DNA of 64,000 bases from Firmicutes bacterium UBA4845 (lineage in GTDB: Bacteria > Bacillota > Clostridia > Tissierellales > Sedimentibacteraceae), in contig DHER01000101.1 in assembly GCA_002399975.1 (NCBI GenBank), positions 74,990 to 138,989 of the forward strand. Reading direction: 5' to 3'. The notes beneath the pieces were generated by a model, which worked only from the letters and a program-made list of their open reading frames with translations, had not been told where the DNA came from and searched no databases. Position 1 is the first letter of the stretch. Each line of letters starts with the position of its first letter. The translations under genes were made by a program, and so were the position numbers. Shown piece by piece: positions 16,186 to 25,473 of the stretch.

Positions 16186-17325
16186 ATGAAGATAATACAT
16201 TCATCCGACTGGCATTTGGGAATAAGCCTGCACGGCGCTTCTCTGCTTGAAGAGCAGAAAAATTTTGCAGGCTTTTTAATAAATGCCGTCAAAGAATTAA
16301 ATATTGACGCAGTAATGATCTCAGGCGATATATTTGACCATTCGGTGTCCAGTGCCGAATCTATTTCACTGTACAATGACACTGTTACAAAACTGTGCGG
16401 AGAAATAGGAATACCTGTAATCATATCTGCCGGAAACCATGACGGAGCAGCCCGCCTGGCATCATGCAACCGGCTTTTGAAAAAAACCGGTCTTTATATA
16501 TTTGGTAAACTATCCAAAAAAACAAGTGCTGTGGAATTAGGCAATGTGGATATATACGCACTGCCTTATTTCAACACGGATGAAGTTAAAGCACTCTTCC
16601 CCGATGATAAAATAAGCAGCTACTCAGATGCAATGAAATGTGTACTGAACAGTATAAGGCTGAATTTCAAACCCGGCAAAAAGAATATACTCATGTGTCA
16701 CTGCTTCATAAGCGGATCGGAACTTTCCGAAAGCGACCGTGCAGCAATGGTAGGAGGCGCATCAGCAGTGCCTGCAGATATTTTCGAAGGCTTTGACTAT
16801 GTTGCAGCCGGCCACCTTCACAAAGCACAGAACAGAGGCTTTAACATAAGGTTTAGCGGATCTCCGCTTAAATATTCATTTAGTGAATCTTCCCACAAAA
16901 AATCTGTTACAGTGTTAAATATCAGCGACGAAATAAACGATGAAATTAAAATCGAAGAACTGGGAATTACTCCTTTAAGGGAGCTGAGAGTTCTAAAGGG
17001 AACATTTGACGAAATTCTGGAAATTGCGGGAAATGACAAACAAAGGGACGATTACATCAAAATCGAAATTACAGATAAGTATGCCGGTATGGAGGACGCA
17101 GAGCTGTTCAGATCTTACTACATGAATTTACTGAATATTTCCGGGAAAATGAACGAAACAGAAGAAAATCAACTTACTGTTGAAGAATTATACAGCCTTT
17201 CTCCTGACAGCATCTTAGAAAAATTTTATAAAGAAGTAACAGGAAACGACCTGAGTGAAGAACAGAGGAATCTGTTTCGCCAGGCTGCTGCAGCAGTTGA
17301 AAATGAGGAGCGTGACAGACAATGA
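16186..17325 (+). CDS. sbcD: SbcD-type Mre11 nuclease subunit
   Basis: The nuclease half of the SbcCD complex, which cuts DNA hairpins, blocked ends and palindromes during recombination and repair. The 379-aa protein has the metallophosphoesterase signature of Mre11: SSDWHLG (D8, H10), ISGDIFDH (D48), SAGNHDG and CHCFISG/AGHLHKAQ. Usual length for the family. It overlaps sbcC by 4 nt (ATGA), typical of coupled translation, and has AAGGAGC before its ATG. Confidence 0.95.
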   Translation: MKIIHSSDWHLGISLHGASLLEEQKNFAGFLINAVKELNIDAVMISGDIFDHSVSSAESISLYNDTVTKLCGEIGIPVIISAGNHDGAARLASCNRLLKKTGLYIFGKLSKKTSAVELGNVDIYALPYFNTDEVKALFPDDKISSYSDAMKCVLNSIRLNFKPGKKNILMCHCFISGSELSESDRAAMVGGASAVPADIFEGFDYVAAGHLHKAQNRGFNIRFSGSPLKYSFSESSHKKSVTVLNISDEINDEIKIEELGITPLRELRVLKGTFDEILEIAGNDKQRDDYIKIEITDKYAGMEDAELFRSYYMNLLNISGKMNETEENQLTVEELYSLSPDSILEKFYKEVTGNDLSEEQRNLFRQAAAAVENEERDRQ

Positions 17326-20300
17326 TACCTGTTAAATTAACCTTTCAGGCATTCGGTCCATATGTTAAAAGGCAGGAAATTGATTTTAGAAAATTTGCGG
17401 ACTCAGGTGTATTTTTAATTCACGGAGCTACAGGCTCAGGTAAAACCACAATTCTTGACGCAATGACTTACGCCTTGTACGGAAAATCAAGCGGAGGCCA
17501 GCGAGGCGACATTACCGCAATGAGATGCCAGATGGCAAAGGAAGATACTCCTACCGAAGTTGAATTTATATTTAAAACAGGCAGCAAAACATGTAAATTC
17601 ACAAGGAGCATAAAGGAACGCACCAAAAGAAACGGTGACAGAGCTTTTAACCTTTCACAAAATGCTATGTTCCTTGACAGCGACGGAATATTTGTGCCGT
17701 TTTTTGAAAATCCAAAAATACGAGATATGGAACAAAAAGCAAATGAACTAATAGGCCTGGATTACCAGCAGTTTGCTCAAGTAATAATTCTCCCTCAGGG
17801 AAAATTTGAAAAACTGCTTATGGCAAAATCAGATGAAAAGGAAAAAATACTGGTTACTCTTTTTAATGCGGAGAAATGGCAGGAGACAGCAGAATGGATC
17901 TGCGACGAAGCAAATGAAATAGCAAGATATATAGCTTTAAAAGAAGAACATATACATGTTCTGTTTAATTCCGAACAAGCAAGTTCAATTGATGATTTGA
18001 AAATTCAAGTTGAAAAATTAAAATCTGAAATTGAAAAATCCTTTAAAGAAAAAGATGAAAAATCGGAATTATTGACAACAGAAAAGGAAAAGTACCAATT
18101 TCAAAAAGATATATTTAATTTATTTGAAGAAAAGGAAAAAACAGAAAAAGAACTGAATAAAATAAAAGAAAAAGAAAAAAGCATTAGTGTCCTTTCCACT
18201 AAACTTGAAAAAGGAAGAAAAGCACTTAATGTTTTTCAGAAATATTCAAGTGTGCTAAACCTGTACAAACAGTTTCGGAAATCCACGGAAAAGTTGGAAA
18301 ATGAAAAAAGAAACAACTTAAGCTGTGTTTCTGCATTGGAAAAGGCTAAAAAAGCCTTGGAAATATTAAAAGGAAATGAAGAATATATTGAAACTTTGAA
18401 AGAAGAAAAAATAAAACTTGAAAATCTGACGGAAATTTACAAAACAATATCAACGGCTGCAGCAGAAGCAAAGGCAGAAGACGCTGCGCTTAAAAAACTC
18501 ACAGATGAAAACAAAAGCAAACAGAATATTTGCGATTTAACAAATGAAGATCTGAAAAAATACAGGGAAAAAAAGGATTTTATTTTTAATAACTACCAGC
18601 TTAATCTACCCATATTAAGAGAAAAATACGATAAATTCATGCTTATGGACAAAAAAACCCAAGAGCTTAAAACAATCAGCCTGAAAATAAATAATGCAGA
18701 CAGTGATTTGTGCAATTTGAACCAACAGCTTGAAGAAAACAAAAGAGTTTCCGCTTTGAAAAGAGATGAATATGAAAAATCCTATAATCGATATATTGAC
18801 GAAGCGGCATGCCTTCTAGGCAAAAATCTGAAAGAAGGTCAGAAATGCCCGGTCTGCGGAAGCATTCATCATCCCAAAAAAGCATCCGGGACAAAGAACG
18901 CCGGGGACACTTCAACAATTAAAAAACTGAGTCATGAATTGGAAAAATTGGCCAAAGAAGCAAACAAAATTATGAGTTTAACAGCAAAACAGGATGCCAT
19001 AAAAACATCCTGGATTGAAAGGCAAGAAAATCTTCAGGAAGAAATAGTCAAAATAAAAGAAAACTTAAAAAACGATACAAAAGAAGATATACTGCAAAAA
19101 CTTAAGTACGCGGAAAGGGAATCAAAGAAATTAAGCAGCATAATAGAAACCGAAACAAAGCTTACTGCAAAAACCAACCGATTGGCTCTGGAACTATCGG
19201 AATTAAACTCTAAGATATTGTCCCAGAGCAGGCTTAGAGAAGAAAAGTCTGCAAAACTCAACGCCTTGAACGCAAGTAAAATAAAAGGCATAGAAAGTGC
19301 AAATGATTTATCAGCAAAAATAGGTTCACTTAAAATTGAAATAGACAGCTACACAAATAAATTAGACAGCCTTTCAGAAAGAAAAATCACCGCAGAAAAG
19401 CTTCTGAGTTCATCAAATGCAAGCCTGCAATTTTTAAAGGAAGATACTAAAAATAAAAGCAGCGAGTATGAAAAAGGAAAGTCCGAATATTATGTACTGC
19501 TGCAAGAAAACAATTTTGCCGACACGGCAGAATTTAAATCATGCCTTGCAGATCCTAATGTTCTAGACGGCTGGGACAAGCAAATACAGGAATATATTAT
19601 TGAAAAGGGCTCTGTTACGAGGAACCTGAAAAAGCTTATACGATTTACGGAAGGCAAAGAAAAACCTGATATTGATAAAATTAAAAATTCAATAACGGAC
19701 ATTGAAAAAAATATAACAGAATTGGAAAAACATATTGCTTTAAACTCCGACAGAAAAGAACGAATCGAAAAAACAATTCAAAAAGCTGAGAAAGAGCAGC
19801 AGTCACTTCGAAAAATGATGCAGAAATATGATTTATACAACAGCTTTGGAGTAACACTTCGAGGTGACCGAGGTATAAGCCTTAGAAGATATGTCCTGGG
19901 TGTAATGCTTTCCTCCGTAACAGCAGAAGCAAACAGGCTTCTTAAAAATGTCCACGACGGGCGCTATCAGCTTTGCAGAACCCTTGAAGTAAGCGGCAGA
20001 ACAAGAAAGGCAGGATTAGAACTTGAAGTCTTTGACGCTTATTCAGGTGAAAAAAGAAGTGTAACGGGTTTATCCGGCGGTGAAAAATTTCTTGTTTCTC
20101 TTGCCCTTTCCCTTGGGCTTTCTGCAGTTGTACAAGCTCAGTCGGGAGGTATAAAAATCGGTACAATATTTATTGACGAAGGTTTCGGAAGCCTGGATTC
20201 TCTTTCAATAAGAGACGCACTGAACGTACTTGCTTCCATCAAAGGTTCCAAAAGACTTGTGGGTATTATTTCCCACGTTCAAATGCTGAAAGAAACAATA

Positions 20301-20360
20301 GACTCATCTATTACTATAGAAAAGAACCGCAGCGGAAGCACACTTATAATTAACGGCTAA
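17322..20360 (+). CDS. sbcC: SbcC-type Rad50 ATPase subunit
   Basis: The SMC-like ATPase partner of SbcD. The 1012-aa protein has Walker A GATGSGKT (residues 35-42), the Q-loop region PQGKFEKLL, long coiled coils (about 180-500 and 520-830), a central zinc hook CPVC (C509, C512) and at the C-terminus the ABC signature LSGGEKFLVSLALSLGLS and Walker B IFIDEGFGSLD. ATP-driven dimerisation through the hook tethers DNA ends. It starts inside the sbcD stop region. Nothing unusual in sequence. Confidence 0.95.
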   Translation: MIPVKLTFQAFGPYVKRQEIDFRKFADSGVFLIHGATGSGKTTILDAMTYALYGKSSGGQRGDITAMRCQMAKEDTPTEVEFIFKTGSKTCKFTRSIKERTKRNGDRAFNLSQNAMFLDSDGIFVPFFENPKIRDMEQKANELIGLDYQQFAQVIILPQGKFEKLLMAKSDEKEKILVTLFNAEKWQETAEWICDEANEIARYIALKEEHIHVLFNSEQASSIDDLKIQVEKLKSEIEKSFKEKDEKSELLTTEKEKYQFQKDIFNLFEEKEKTEKELNKIKEKEKSISVLSTKLEKGRKALNVFQKYSSVLNLYKQFRKSTEKLENEKRNNLSCVSALEKAKKALEILKGNEEYIETLKEEKIKLENLTEIYKTISTAAAEAKAEDAALKKLTDENKSKQNICDLTNEDLKKYREKKDFIFNNYQLNLPILREKYDKFMLMDKKTQELKTISLKINNADSDLCNLNQQLEENKRVSALKRDEYEKSYNRYIDEAACLLGKNLKEGQKCPVCGSIHHPKKASGTKNAGDTSTIKKLSHELEKLAKEANKIMSLTAKQDAIKTSWIERQENLQEEIVKIKENLKNDTKEDILQKLKYAERESKKLSSIIETETKLTAKTNRLALELSELNSKILSQSRLREEKSAKLNALNASKIKGIESANDLSAKIGSLKIEIDSYTNKLDSLSERKITAEKLLSSSNASLQFLKEDTKNKSSEYEKGKSEYYVLLQENNFADTAEFKSCLADPNVLDGWDKQIQEYIIEKGSVTRNLKKLIRFTEGKEKPDIDKIKNSITDIEKNITELEKHIALNSDRKERIEKTIQKAEKEQQSLRKMMQKYDLYNSFGVTLRGDRGISLRRYVLGVMLSSVTAEANRLLKNVHDGRYQLCRTLEVSGRTRKAGLELEVFDAYSGEKRSVTGLSGGEKFLVSLALSLGLSAVVQAQSGGIKIGTIFIDEGFGSLDSLSIRDALNVLASIKGSKRLVGIISHVQMLKETIDSSITIEKNRSGSTLIING

Positions 20361-20395
20361 GGTGTAAGTTTTAAGTTTTATATTCCTCTTTATGT

Positions 20396-20426
20396 GTAAC
20401 AACTGCTATGGTTTAAGAATATATTG
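20396..20426 (+). promoter_or_regulatory. Possible sporulation (SigK-like) promoter
   Basis: GTAACA at 20396-20401 fits the B. subtilis SigK -35 consensus GKMACM, and AATATATTG at 20418-20426 partly fits CATANNNTA, with 16 nt between. The match is modest and no alternative SigA promoter is obvious. It fits a late sporulation role for the next gene. Inference only. Confidence 0.3.
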
Positions 20427-20467
20427 AAGTAATAAACTTATAGTAAATATGAGGAGGTTATATAAGC

Positions 20468-21469
20468 ATGAAATGCTCAGATAGAAAAGATCCCTTAGGC
20501 GGTACCGGCGGAATAGGCGAAAGATGCTGCACCGGTCAGTCAGGCTGTAACTGGGACGGCACACTGCGAAATGTAGTTACTGAACCAATATATGTACAAA
20601 AAGTTTATGATGCCGTATTATTTAATTTACAAGGTTTAAAAACTGCTCCTAATACTGTATTTGAACCAAGACTTGGTTGTGAAACAAACATAGTAAGGAT
20701 AGCAGACATAAGATGCAGAAAATTCTTTAATCCGGACAACATCAATGATAATTGCAATTTGAAAATAAAACCTGTAACAACATTATCAGGAGGTCAATTC
20801 GTTAAAAATGAAGACGGATGCGACTACAAAGTTATAGGTCCGGACGGAACTTTAAGTGAAAGATTAGTATGGGCTGACACCCAGTTCTGCGATGAGGAAG
20901 AGCAGGGCACTCCTGTATTCGGTACACAGAACATTGAAATATCAGGCGCTGTGGAAATTGAAATGGATTTAGTTGTAACTCCATGTGATTCAAATTGTGA
21001 AAGCATGATTACACTTAGTACATTAGTTGAAATTGCACCGGAAAACAATCCCCTGGTTCTGACCAACTTCTTTGAAATTTGTGTACCGTCAGTATTTGAC
21101 TCGGCTTTCCTTCCGAGGTTCACCGAATTCTGCAACCTTGACTGTGTAATAAGACTGGCAACCAACAGTATTCAAAGAGACTTCTGCCTTGACCCAAGGA
21201 CCGGCGAATTATCAGCTAACTTGATAATTTCACTGTGCATATCCTGCGAAAAGAAAATTGTGGTTCCAGTTCAATTATGTGTTCTTTCCACAGGATTTAC
21301 GGAATTGATTCCGGAACAGCCAAATATCTGCCCATCATTCCCAAAATTATTCCCAAGACAAATTGATGAAAACTCCGTAGGAGGAGGCGGTGGAACAGGA
21401 GGAGGAGGCGGCAGCTGCTGCAAACCAAGGTCTCAGTCAACAACAACCGATGACTGTAATTGTAATTAA
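20468..21469 (+). CDS. Cysteine-rich protein, candidate exosporium/spore-coat component
   Basis: A 333-aa protein with 23 cysteines (about 7%) spread over its length. It begins with a GERCC...C segment, then EPIYVQKVYDAVLFNLQGLKT, and ends in a Gly-rich stretch (GGGGGTGGGGGS) followed by CC and a CNCN tail. It has no signal peptide or membrane segment. The composition and the VYDAVLFNLQ segment recall the self-assembling Cys-rich exosporium protein CsxA of Clostridium sporogenes, from memory. Disulphide cross-linking into a lattice would be the likely behaviour. AGGAGG precedes the ATG. It is monocistronic, with its own strong terminator. Assignment as a spore protein is inference. Confidence 0.5.
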   Translation: MKCSDRKDPLGGTGGIGERCCTGQSGCNWDGTLRNVVTEPIYVQKVYDAVLFNLQGLKTAPNTVFEPRLGCETNIVRIADIRCRKFFNPDNINDNCNLKIKPVTTLSGGQFVKNEDGCDYKVIGPDGTLSERLVWADTQFCDEEEQGTPVFGTQNIEISGAVEIEMDLVVTPCDSNCESMITLSTLVEIAPENNPLVLTNFFEICVPSVFDSAFLPRFTEFCNLDCVIRLATNSIQRDFCLDPRTGELSANLIISLCISCEKKIVVPVQLCVLSTGFTELIPEQPNICPSFPKLFPRQIDENSVGGGGGTGGGGGSCCKPRSQSTTTDDCNCN

Positions 21470-21476
21470 ACACATA

Positions 21477-21516
21477 GAGCCTGCTTAGTCAGCAGGCTCA
21501 AGCTTATTTTTTTTTG
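21477..21516 (+). terminator. Terminator of the Cys-rich protein gene
   Basis: Perfect 9-bp stem GAGCCTGCT (21477-21485) and AGCAGGCTC (21491-21499) with a 5-nt loop, then AAGCTTA and a run of nine T. It borders the convergent permease gene, whose stop is at 21504. Confidence 0.9.
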
Positions 21517-22601
21517 TAATTCCTTATCTTGTCTTTTTCTATGCTGCCTATTCCTTTTTCAATCAGGCGTATGTTAACAGATTCTTCTATAACTGTTTTA
21601 ATAAGCACAACTATGGGAACTCCAAGAATCATACCCGGCACCCCGCATAAATTTCCTCCAACCGTAACAGATGTAATAATCCAGAATGGGCTTACTCCAA
21701 CGTTTCCTCCCACAATCCTCGGGTCAATAAAGTTACCGTCCAATTGCTGAACAACTATGATTATGATCAATGCGTTAATTGCCTTAGGTGGATCCACGAA
21801 AAAAGAAAACAGTACAACGGGAATAGTACTTATTATGGGTCCGAAATATGGAATTATATTGAATACTCCTACAATTGTTCCCATAAGCGGAGCATATGGA
21901 ACTTTAAATATGTAAAACACAATTACGCATATAACTCCTACCACAAATGAATCAAGAAGTTTTCCGTTTAAAAAACTTTTGAATATTTTATTTGCCTGAG
22001 CAAATATATGAAGTATTTTACGGGCATTCTGTTCATTAAAAAATGCAAATATAAATCTCTTCCCTCTTGCAAGGATATCGTCTTTCTCTATCAGCATGTA
22101 AATATTGATTACAAAGCTTATAGCTATAGCTGCTGCATTTGAACCAATATTTGAAACAAAACTCACCAGTATACCTGAAATATCTGTAAGAGCATCATTA
22201 ATCATACCCCTTACTGATTCGCTTGTTTCTAAAATATACTCTGCAGCAGATTGAAAATAACTATTGTCGATTTTATCTTTTAAGCTTGTAACTATTTGAA
22301 CAATATCAATATTGCCTTCCGTTGCAAAATAAACAATACTGTTGATATTGTCAACAATCTTAGGTATCAGCATATAAATCATGAATCCTATTAATCCTGC
22401 TAATATTATGCAGGCCATAAGTATCCCTTGTCCACGCCTGACCTTCAGCTTCTTAACAAAAACTGACACAACTGAATCCAGCAGGTAAGCAATTGCCAAT
22501 GCGTAAATAACAGGCTTAAATGAATTCATCACCCAATTTAACGTTGACCTGCTGAAAACTAACAATAAAATAACAAATATTATTAAAAATATGGGCAGCA
22601 A
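21504..22601 (-). CDS. AI-2E family (PerM-like) transporter
   Basis: A 365-aa membrane protein with about eight hydrophobic segments and the family's conserved C-terminal features: NIIPYFGPIISTIPVVL, VVQQLDGNFIDPRIVGG and SPFWIITSVTVGG. Members export diverse small molecules or act as Na+/H+ antiporters; the substrate here is unknown. The assigned TTG start is poor. The in-frame sequence extends 12 codons further upstream (to a TGA) with only ATA, TTA, CTG or similar as possible starts, so the true N-terminus is uncertain. It follows pyk closely, with AAAGGGG in the gap. Confidence 0.85.
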   Translation of the reverse strand: MLPIFLIIFVILLLVFSRSTLNWVMNSFKPVIYALAIAYLLDSVVSVFVKKLKVRRGQGILMACIILAGLIGFMIYMLIPKIVDNINSIVYFATEGNIDIVQIVTSLKDKIDNSYFQSAAEYILETSESVRGMINDALTDISGILVSFVSNIGSNAAAIAISFVINIYMLIEKDDILARGKRFIFAFFNEQNARKILHIFAQANKIFKSFLNGKLLDSFVVGVICVIVFYIFKVPYAPLMGTIVGVFNIIPYFGPIISTIPVVLFSFFVDPPKAINALIIIIVVQQLDGNFIDPRIVGGNVGVSPFWIITSVTVGGNLCGVPGMILGVPIVVLIKTVIEESVNIRLIEKGIGSIEKDKIRNYKKK

Positions 22602-22645
22602 CAGTTTTAATACTCTTCTGCTCTTTTCTATTATTGTTCACCCCT

Positions 22646-24403
22646 TTACATTATCTTTGCCTGGCCTCTGTAAACAACTCCTAATCTTCCGTTTACCGTT
22701 AAAAGTTCACCATCCTTTATTTTCTTCGTGCAGCCTTCTGCTCCGACTACAACTTCTTTTCCCAAATTCAACGCTGCTATAAACGCATGGGAAGTTAATC
22801 CGCCTTCTTCTGCTATAATTGCGGATGCCCTTGCCATTAAGTCTATTACATCTTTGTCCGTTGCTGCCATTACTATTATGTCCCCATCTTCAAATTTATT
22901 TCGCAATTCGGCAGCATTTTTTGCAACTTTTGCTCTGCCTATGACAGTTTCTTTCCCTGCACCGACAGTTTTGTAAAGAAGCTCGCTGACAATATGCACC
23001 TTCAATAAATTTGTGCTTCCTGTTACTCCAACTGGAACACCGGCGGTAACAATGACCAGATCTCCGTTTTTTATATATCCTAAATCGAGCGCCTTGTCTA
23101 CGGATTTGTCAATTATCTCGTCGGTAGAATTCATTTTGCCTATTTTTATTGGATAAACGCCCCAATAAAGAGACATTCTTCTCATAACATGGGTGCTTTC
23201 GGTAGCGGCTATTATAGGTGCCACAGGTCTGTATTTTGAAACTGCAGCAGCCGTATGTCCTGACGATGTTGCAGATATAATGGCTGATGCCTTCAAATCC
23301 AAACATGTCCTGCAGGTTGCAAAGCTTATGGAATCTGTAATGCTGTTTTTAAATCTGATATTTTTAGTTTTTAATATTTCTTCGTAATTTAAGGAATCCT
23401 CAATCATTACAGCAATTCTTGCCATTGTCTTTACAGCTTCTGTCGGATAATTGCCTGATGCTGTTTCTCCTGACAGCATTATGGCATCGGAGCCTTCGAA
23501 TATAGCTGTTGCAACATCAGAAACCTCTGCTCTTGTAGGTCTGGGGTTCCTTATCATTGAATCAAGCATTTGAGTTGCCGTAATCACCGGTTTTCCTGCT
23601 TCGTTGCATTTTCTGATAAGCATTTTTTGGACAAGGGGAACTTCTTCTGAGGGAATTTCAACTCCCAAATCTCCTCTTGCCACCATTATTCCATCTGAAA
23701 CCCGGAGTATCTCATCAATGTTTTTAACTCCCTGCCTGTTTTCAATTTTAGATATAATCATTATATGGCCGGCATCTTCATCTTCTAATATTCTTCTGAT
23801 GGAAATCACGTCATTGGCCTTTCTTATAAAGGACGCTGCTATGTAATCCACATCCTGTTTAATTCCAAATTTAATGTCATTCATATCTTTTTCAGTCATG
23901 GAGGGCAAATTTGTTCTGACATTAGGAATGTTAATCCCTCTTTTATCTTTTATAGTTCCTCCGTTTTTAACAATACATTTCAAATCAGTATCATTAACTT
24001 TTTCTACAGCCTCCAGGCTAATCAGCCCGTCGTCAATCAACACAGTATCTCCTGCTTTAACATCGCTGGCAAAACCTTCATAGGTAACATGTACAATTTT
24101 ATCGTTTCCTAAAATATTCCTGGTAGTCAGTACAAATTCCTGTCCTTTTACAAGCTCAATCTGACCATTTTCAAAATCCCCTGTCCTTATTTCCGGCCCT
24201 TTTGTATCAAGCATTATTGCTATTGGCAATTTCAGCTCTTCTCGAACTTTTTTTATCGTATCTATCTTTGCCTTGTGTTCTTCATGTGTTCCGTGAGAAA
24301 AATTAAGCCTTGCTACGTTTAATCCGTTTGATGCCAATTCTTTAAATGTTTTTTCATTTGAGGAAGCCGGTCCTATTGTGCATACGATTTTGGTTTTTCT
24401 CAT
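22646..24403 (-). CDS. pyk: Pyruvate kinase with C-terminal PEP-utiliser-type domain
   Basis: Converts PEP and ADP to pyruvate and ATP. The N-terminal barrel shows CTIGPASSN, LNFSHGTHEEH, MLDTKGPEIRTG and the ARGDLGVEIP and TATQMLDSMIRNPRPTRAEVSDVATA active-site segments. After the C-terminal allosteric domain (to about residue 475) comes an extra domain with IIAEEGGLTSHAFIAALNLGKEVVVGA. This is like the phospho-His domain of PEP synthase but reads TSHAF, as in Bacillus-type 585-aa enzymes. At 585 aa the length fits exactly. It lies downstream of pfkA, so the irreversible glycolytic steps are co-expressed. Confidence 0.97.
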   Translation of the reverse strand: MRKTKIVCTIGPASSNEKTFKELASNGLNVARLNFSHGTHEEHKAKIDTIKKVREELKLPIAIMLDTKGPEIRTGDFENGQIELVKGQEFVLTTRNILGNDKIVHVTYEGFASDVKAGDTVLIDDGLISLEAVEKVNDTDLKCIVKNGGTIKDKRGINIPNVRTNLPSMTEKDMNDIKFGIKQDVDYIAASFIRKANDVISIRRILEDEDAGHIMIISKIENRQGVKNIDEILRVSDGIMVARGDLGVEIPSEEVPLVQKMLIRKCNEAGKPVITATQMLDSMIRNPRPTRAEVSDVATAIFEGSDAIMLSGETASGNYPTEAVKTMARIAVMIEDSLNYEEILKTKNIRFKNSITDSISFATCRTCLDLKASAIISATSSGHTAAAVSKYRPVAPIIAATESTHVMRRMSLYWGVYPIKIGKMNSTDEIIDKSVDKALDLGYIKNGDLVIVTAGVPVGVTGSTNLLKVHIVSELLYKTVGAGKETVIGRAKVAKNAAELRNKFEDGDIIVMAATDKDVIDLMARASAIIAEEGGLTSHAFIAALNLGKEVVVGAEGCTKKIKDGELLTVNGRLGVVYRGQAKIM

Positions 24404-24486
24404 TTAATTCATCTCCTTTTAAACAACATGTATATTTTTATATTTTTACATTTTTATACTTTTATACTTTTTATCTGTTACATTAT

Positions 24487-25446
24487 TTATATTGACAGTA
24501 TCTTTGTAAGTTCATAGGTTGCTTTGTCGAATTTTCTTTCAACTGAAAGTGCTTCTTCCATATCCATATGGAATATTTCGTTTCCTCTCACCCCCAGAGC
24601 TCTACCTGCAGCAGATTCGATTAACAGCTGAACCGCCATAGCACCCATCTGGCTGCCTGTAAGTCTGTCAAACGCAGATGGAGTACCTCCTCTTTGTGTA
24701 TATCCGAGAACTGAGTATCTGGTTGCTATACCTGTTCTGCTCTCAATAAGCTCGCTTAAGCTTTTTGCATCACCTGCCCCTTCTGCAAGGATTATGATAC
24801 TGTGTCTTTTTCCGCGGGCTCTCCCCTGCATTATCTTATCGCACACTTCGTTAATATTGCACTGAATTTCAGGTATAATAACCATTTCAGCTCCTCCTGC
24901 AAGTCCGGCATACAAAGCCAAATCTCCGCAGTTTCTTCCCATAACCTGAATTACATTGTTTCTGCTGTGAGACGATGAGGTGTCTCTTATTTTTTCCACA
25001 GACTCCAATACTGTTGTCAGTGCTGTAAAAAATCCCAAAGTATATTGAGTATATGGCAAATCGTTATCGATGGTCCCCGGTATCCCTATGACGGGTACTC
25101 CTGATTTTTCAAGTGACAATGCTCCTCTGAAGGTTCCGTCCCCTCCTATTGCCACCAAGCCGTCTATTCCCAGATACTTAATATTTTTCAGTGCTTTTTC
25201 AAAACCTTCCTGTTCTTGAAACTCTTTGCTTCTGGCACTTCCAAGGATTGTACCTCCTCTGTGTATTATATCCGCCACAGATGAAAGATTCATTTCCACA
25301 CTTTCACCTTCTACCAATCCCTTGTATCCATTTTTTATTCCTATAATATTAATATTATTATAAATTCCATGTCTGACAACTGCCCTTACAGCCGCATTCA
25401 TTCCCGGTGCGTCTCCTCCGCTGGTAAGTATTCCGATTTTCTTCAT
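24487..25446 (-). CDS. pfkA: ATP-dependent 6-phosphofructokinase
   Basis: Phosphorylates fructose 6-phosphate. The 319-aa protein has [28 protein letters not shown] (GGDGT indicates ATP rather than pyrophosphate dependence), the catalytic [36 protein letters not shown] and [14 protein letters not shown]. Standard length for the allosteric bacterial enzyme. It is 27 nt after dnaE and 83 nt before pyk. The dnaE-pfkA-pyk order is widespread in Firmicutes. Confidence 0.97.
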   Translation of the reverse strand: MKKIGILTSGGDAPGMNAAVRAVVRHGIYNNINIIGIKNGYKGLVEGESVEMNLSSVADIIHRGGTILGSARSKEFQEQEGFEKALKNIKYLGIDGLVAIGGDGTFRGALSLEKSGVPVIGIPGTIDNDLPYTQYTLGFFTALTTVLESVEKIRDTSSSHSRNNVIQVMGRNCGDLALYAGLAGGAEMVIIPEIQCNINEVCDKIMQGRARGKRHSIIILAEGAGDAKSLSELIESRTGIATRYSVLGYTQRGGTPSAFDRLTGSQMGAMAVQLLIESAAGRALGVRGNEIFHMDMEEALSVERKFDKATYELTKILSI

Positions 25447-25473
25447 AACATCCTCCCATTGCCGCCTTTGCCA

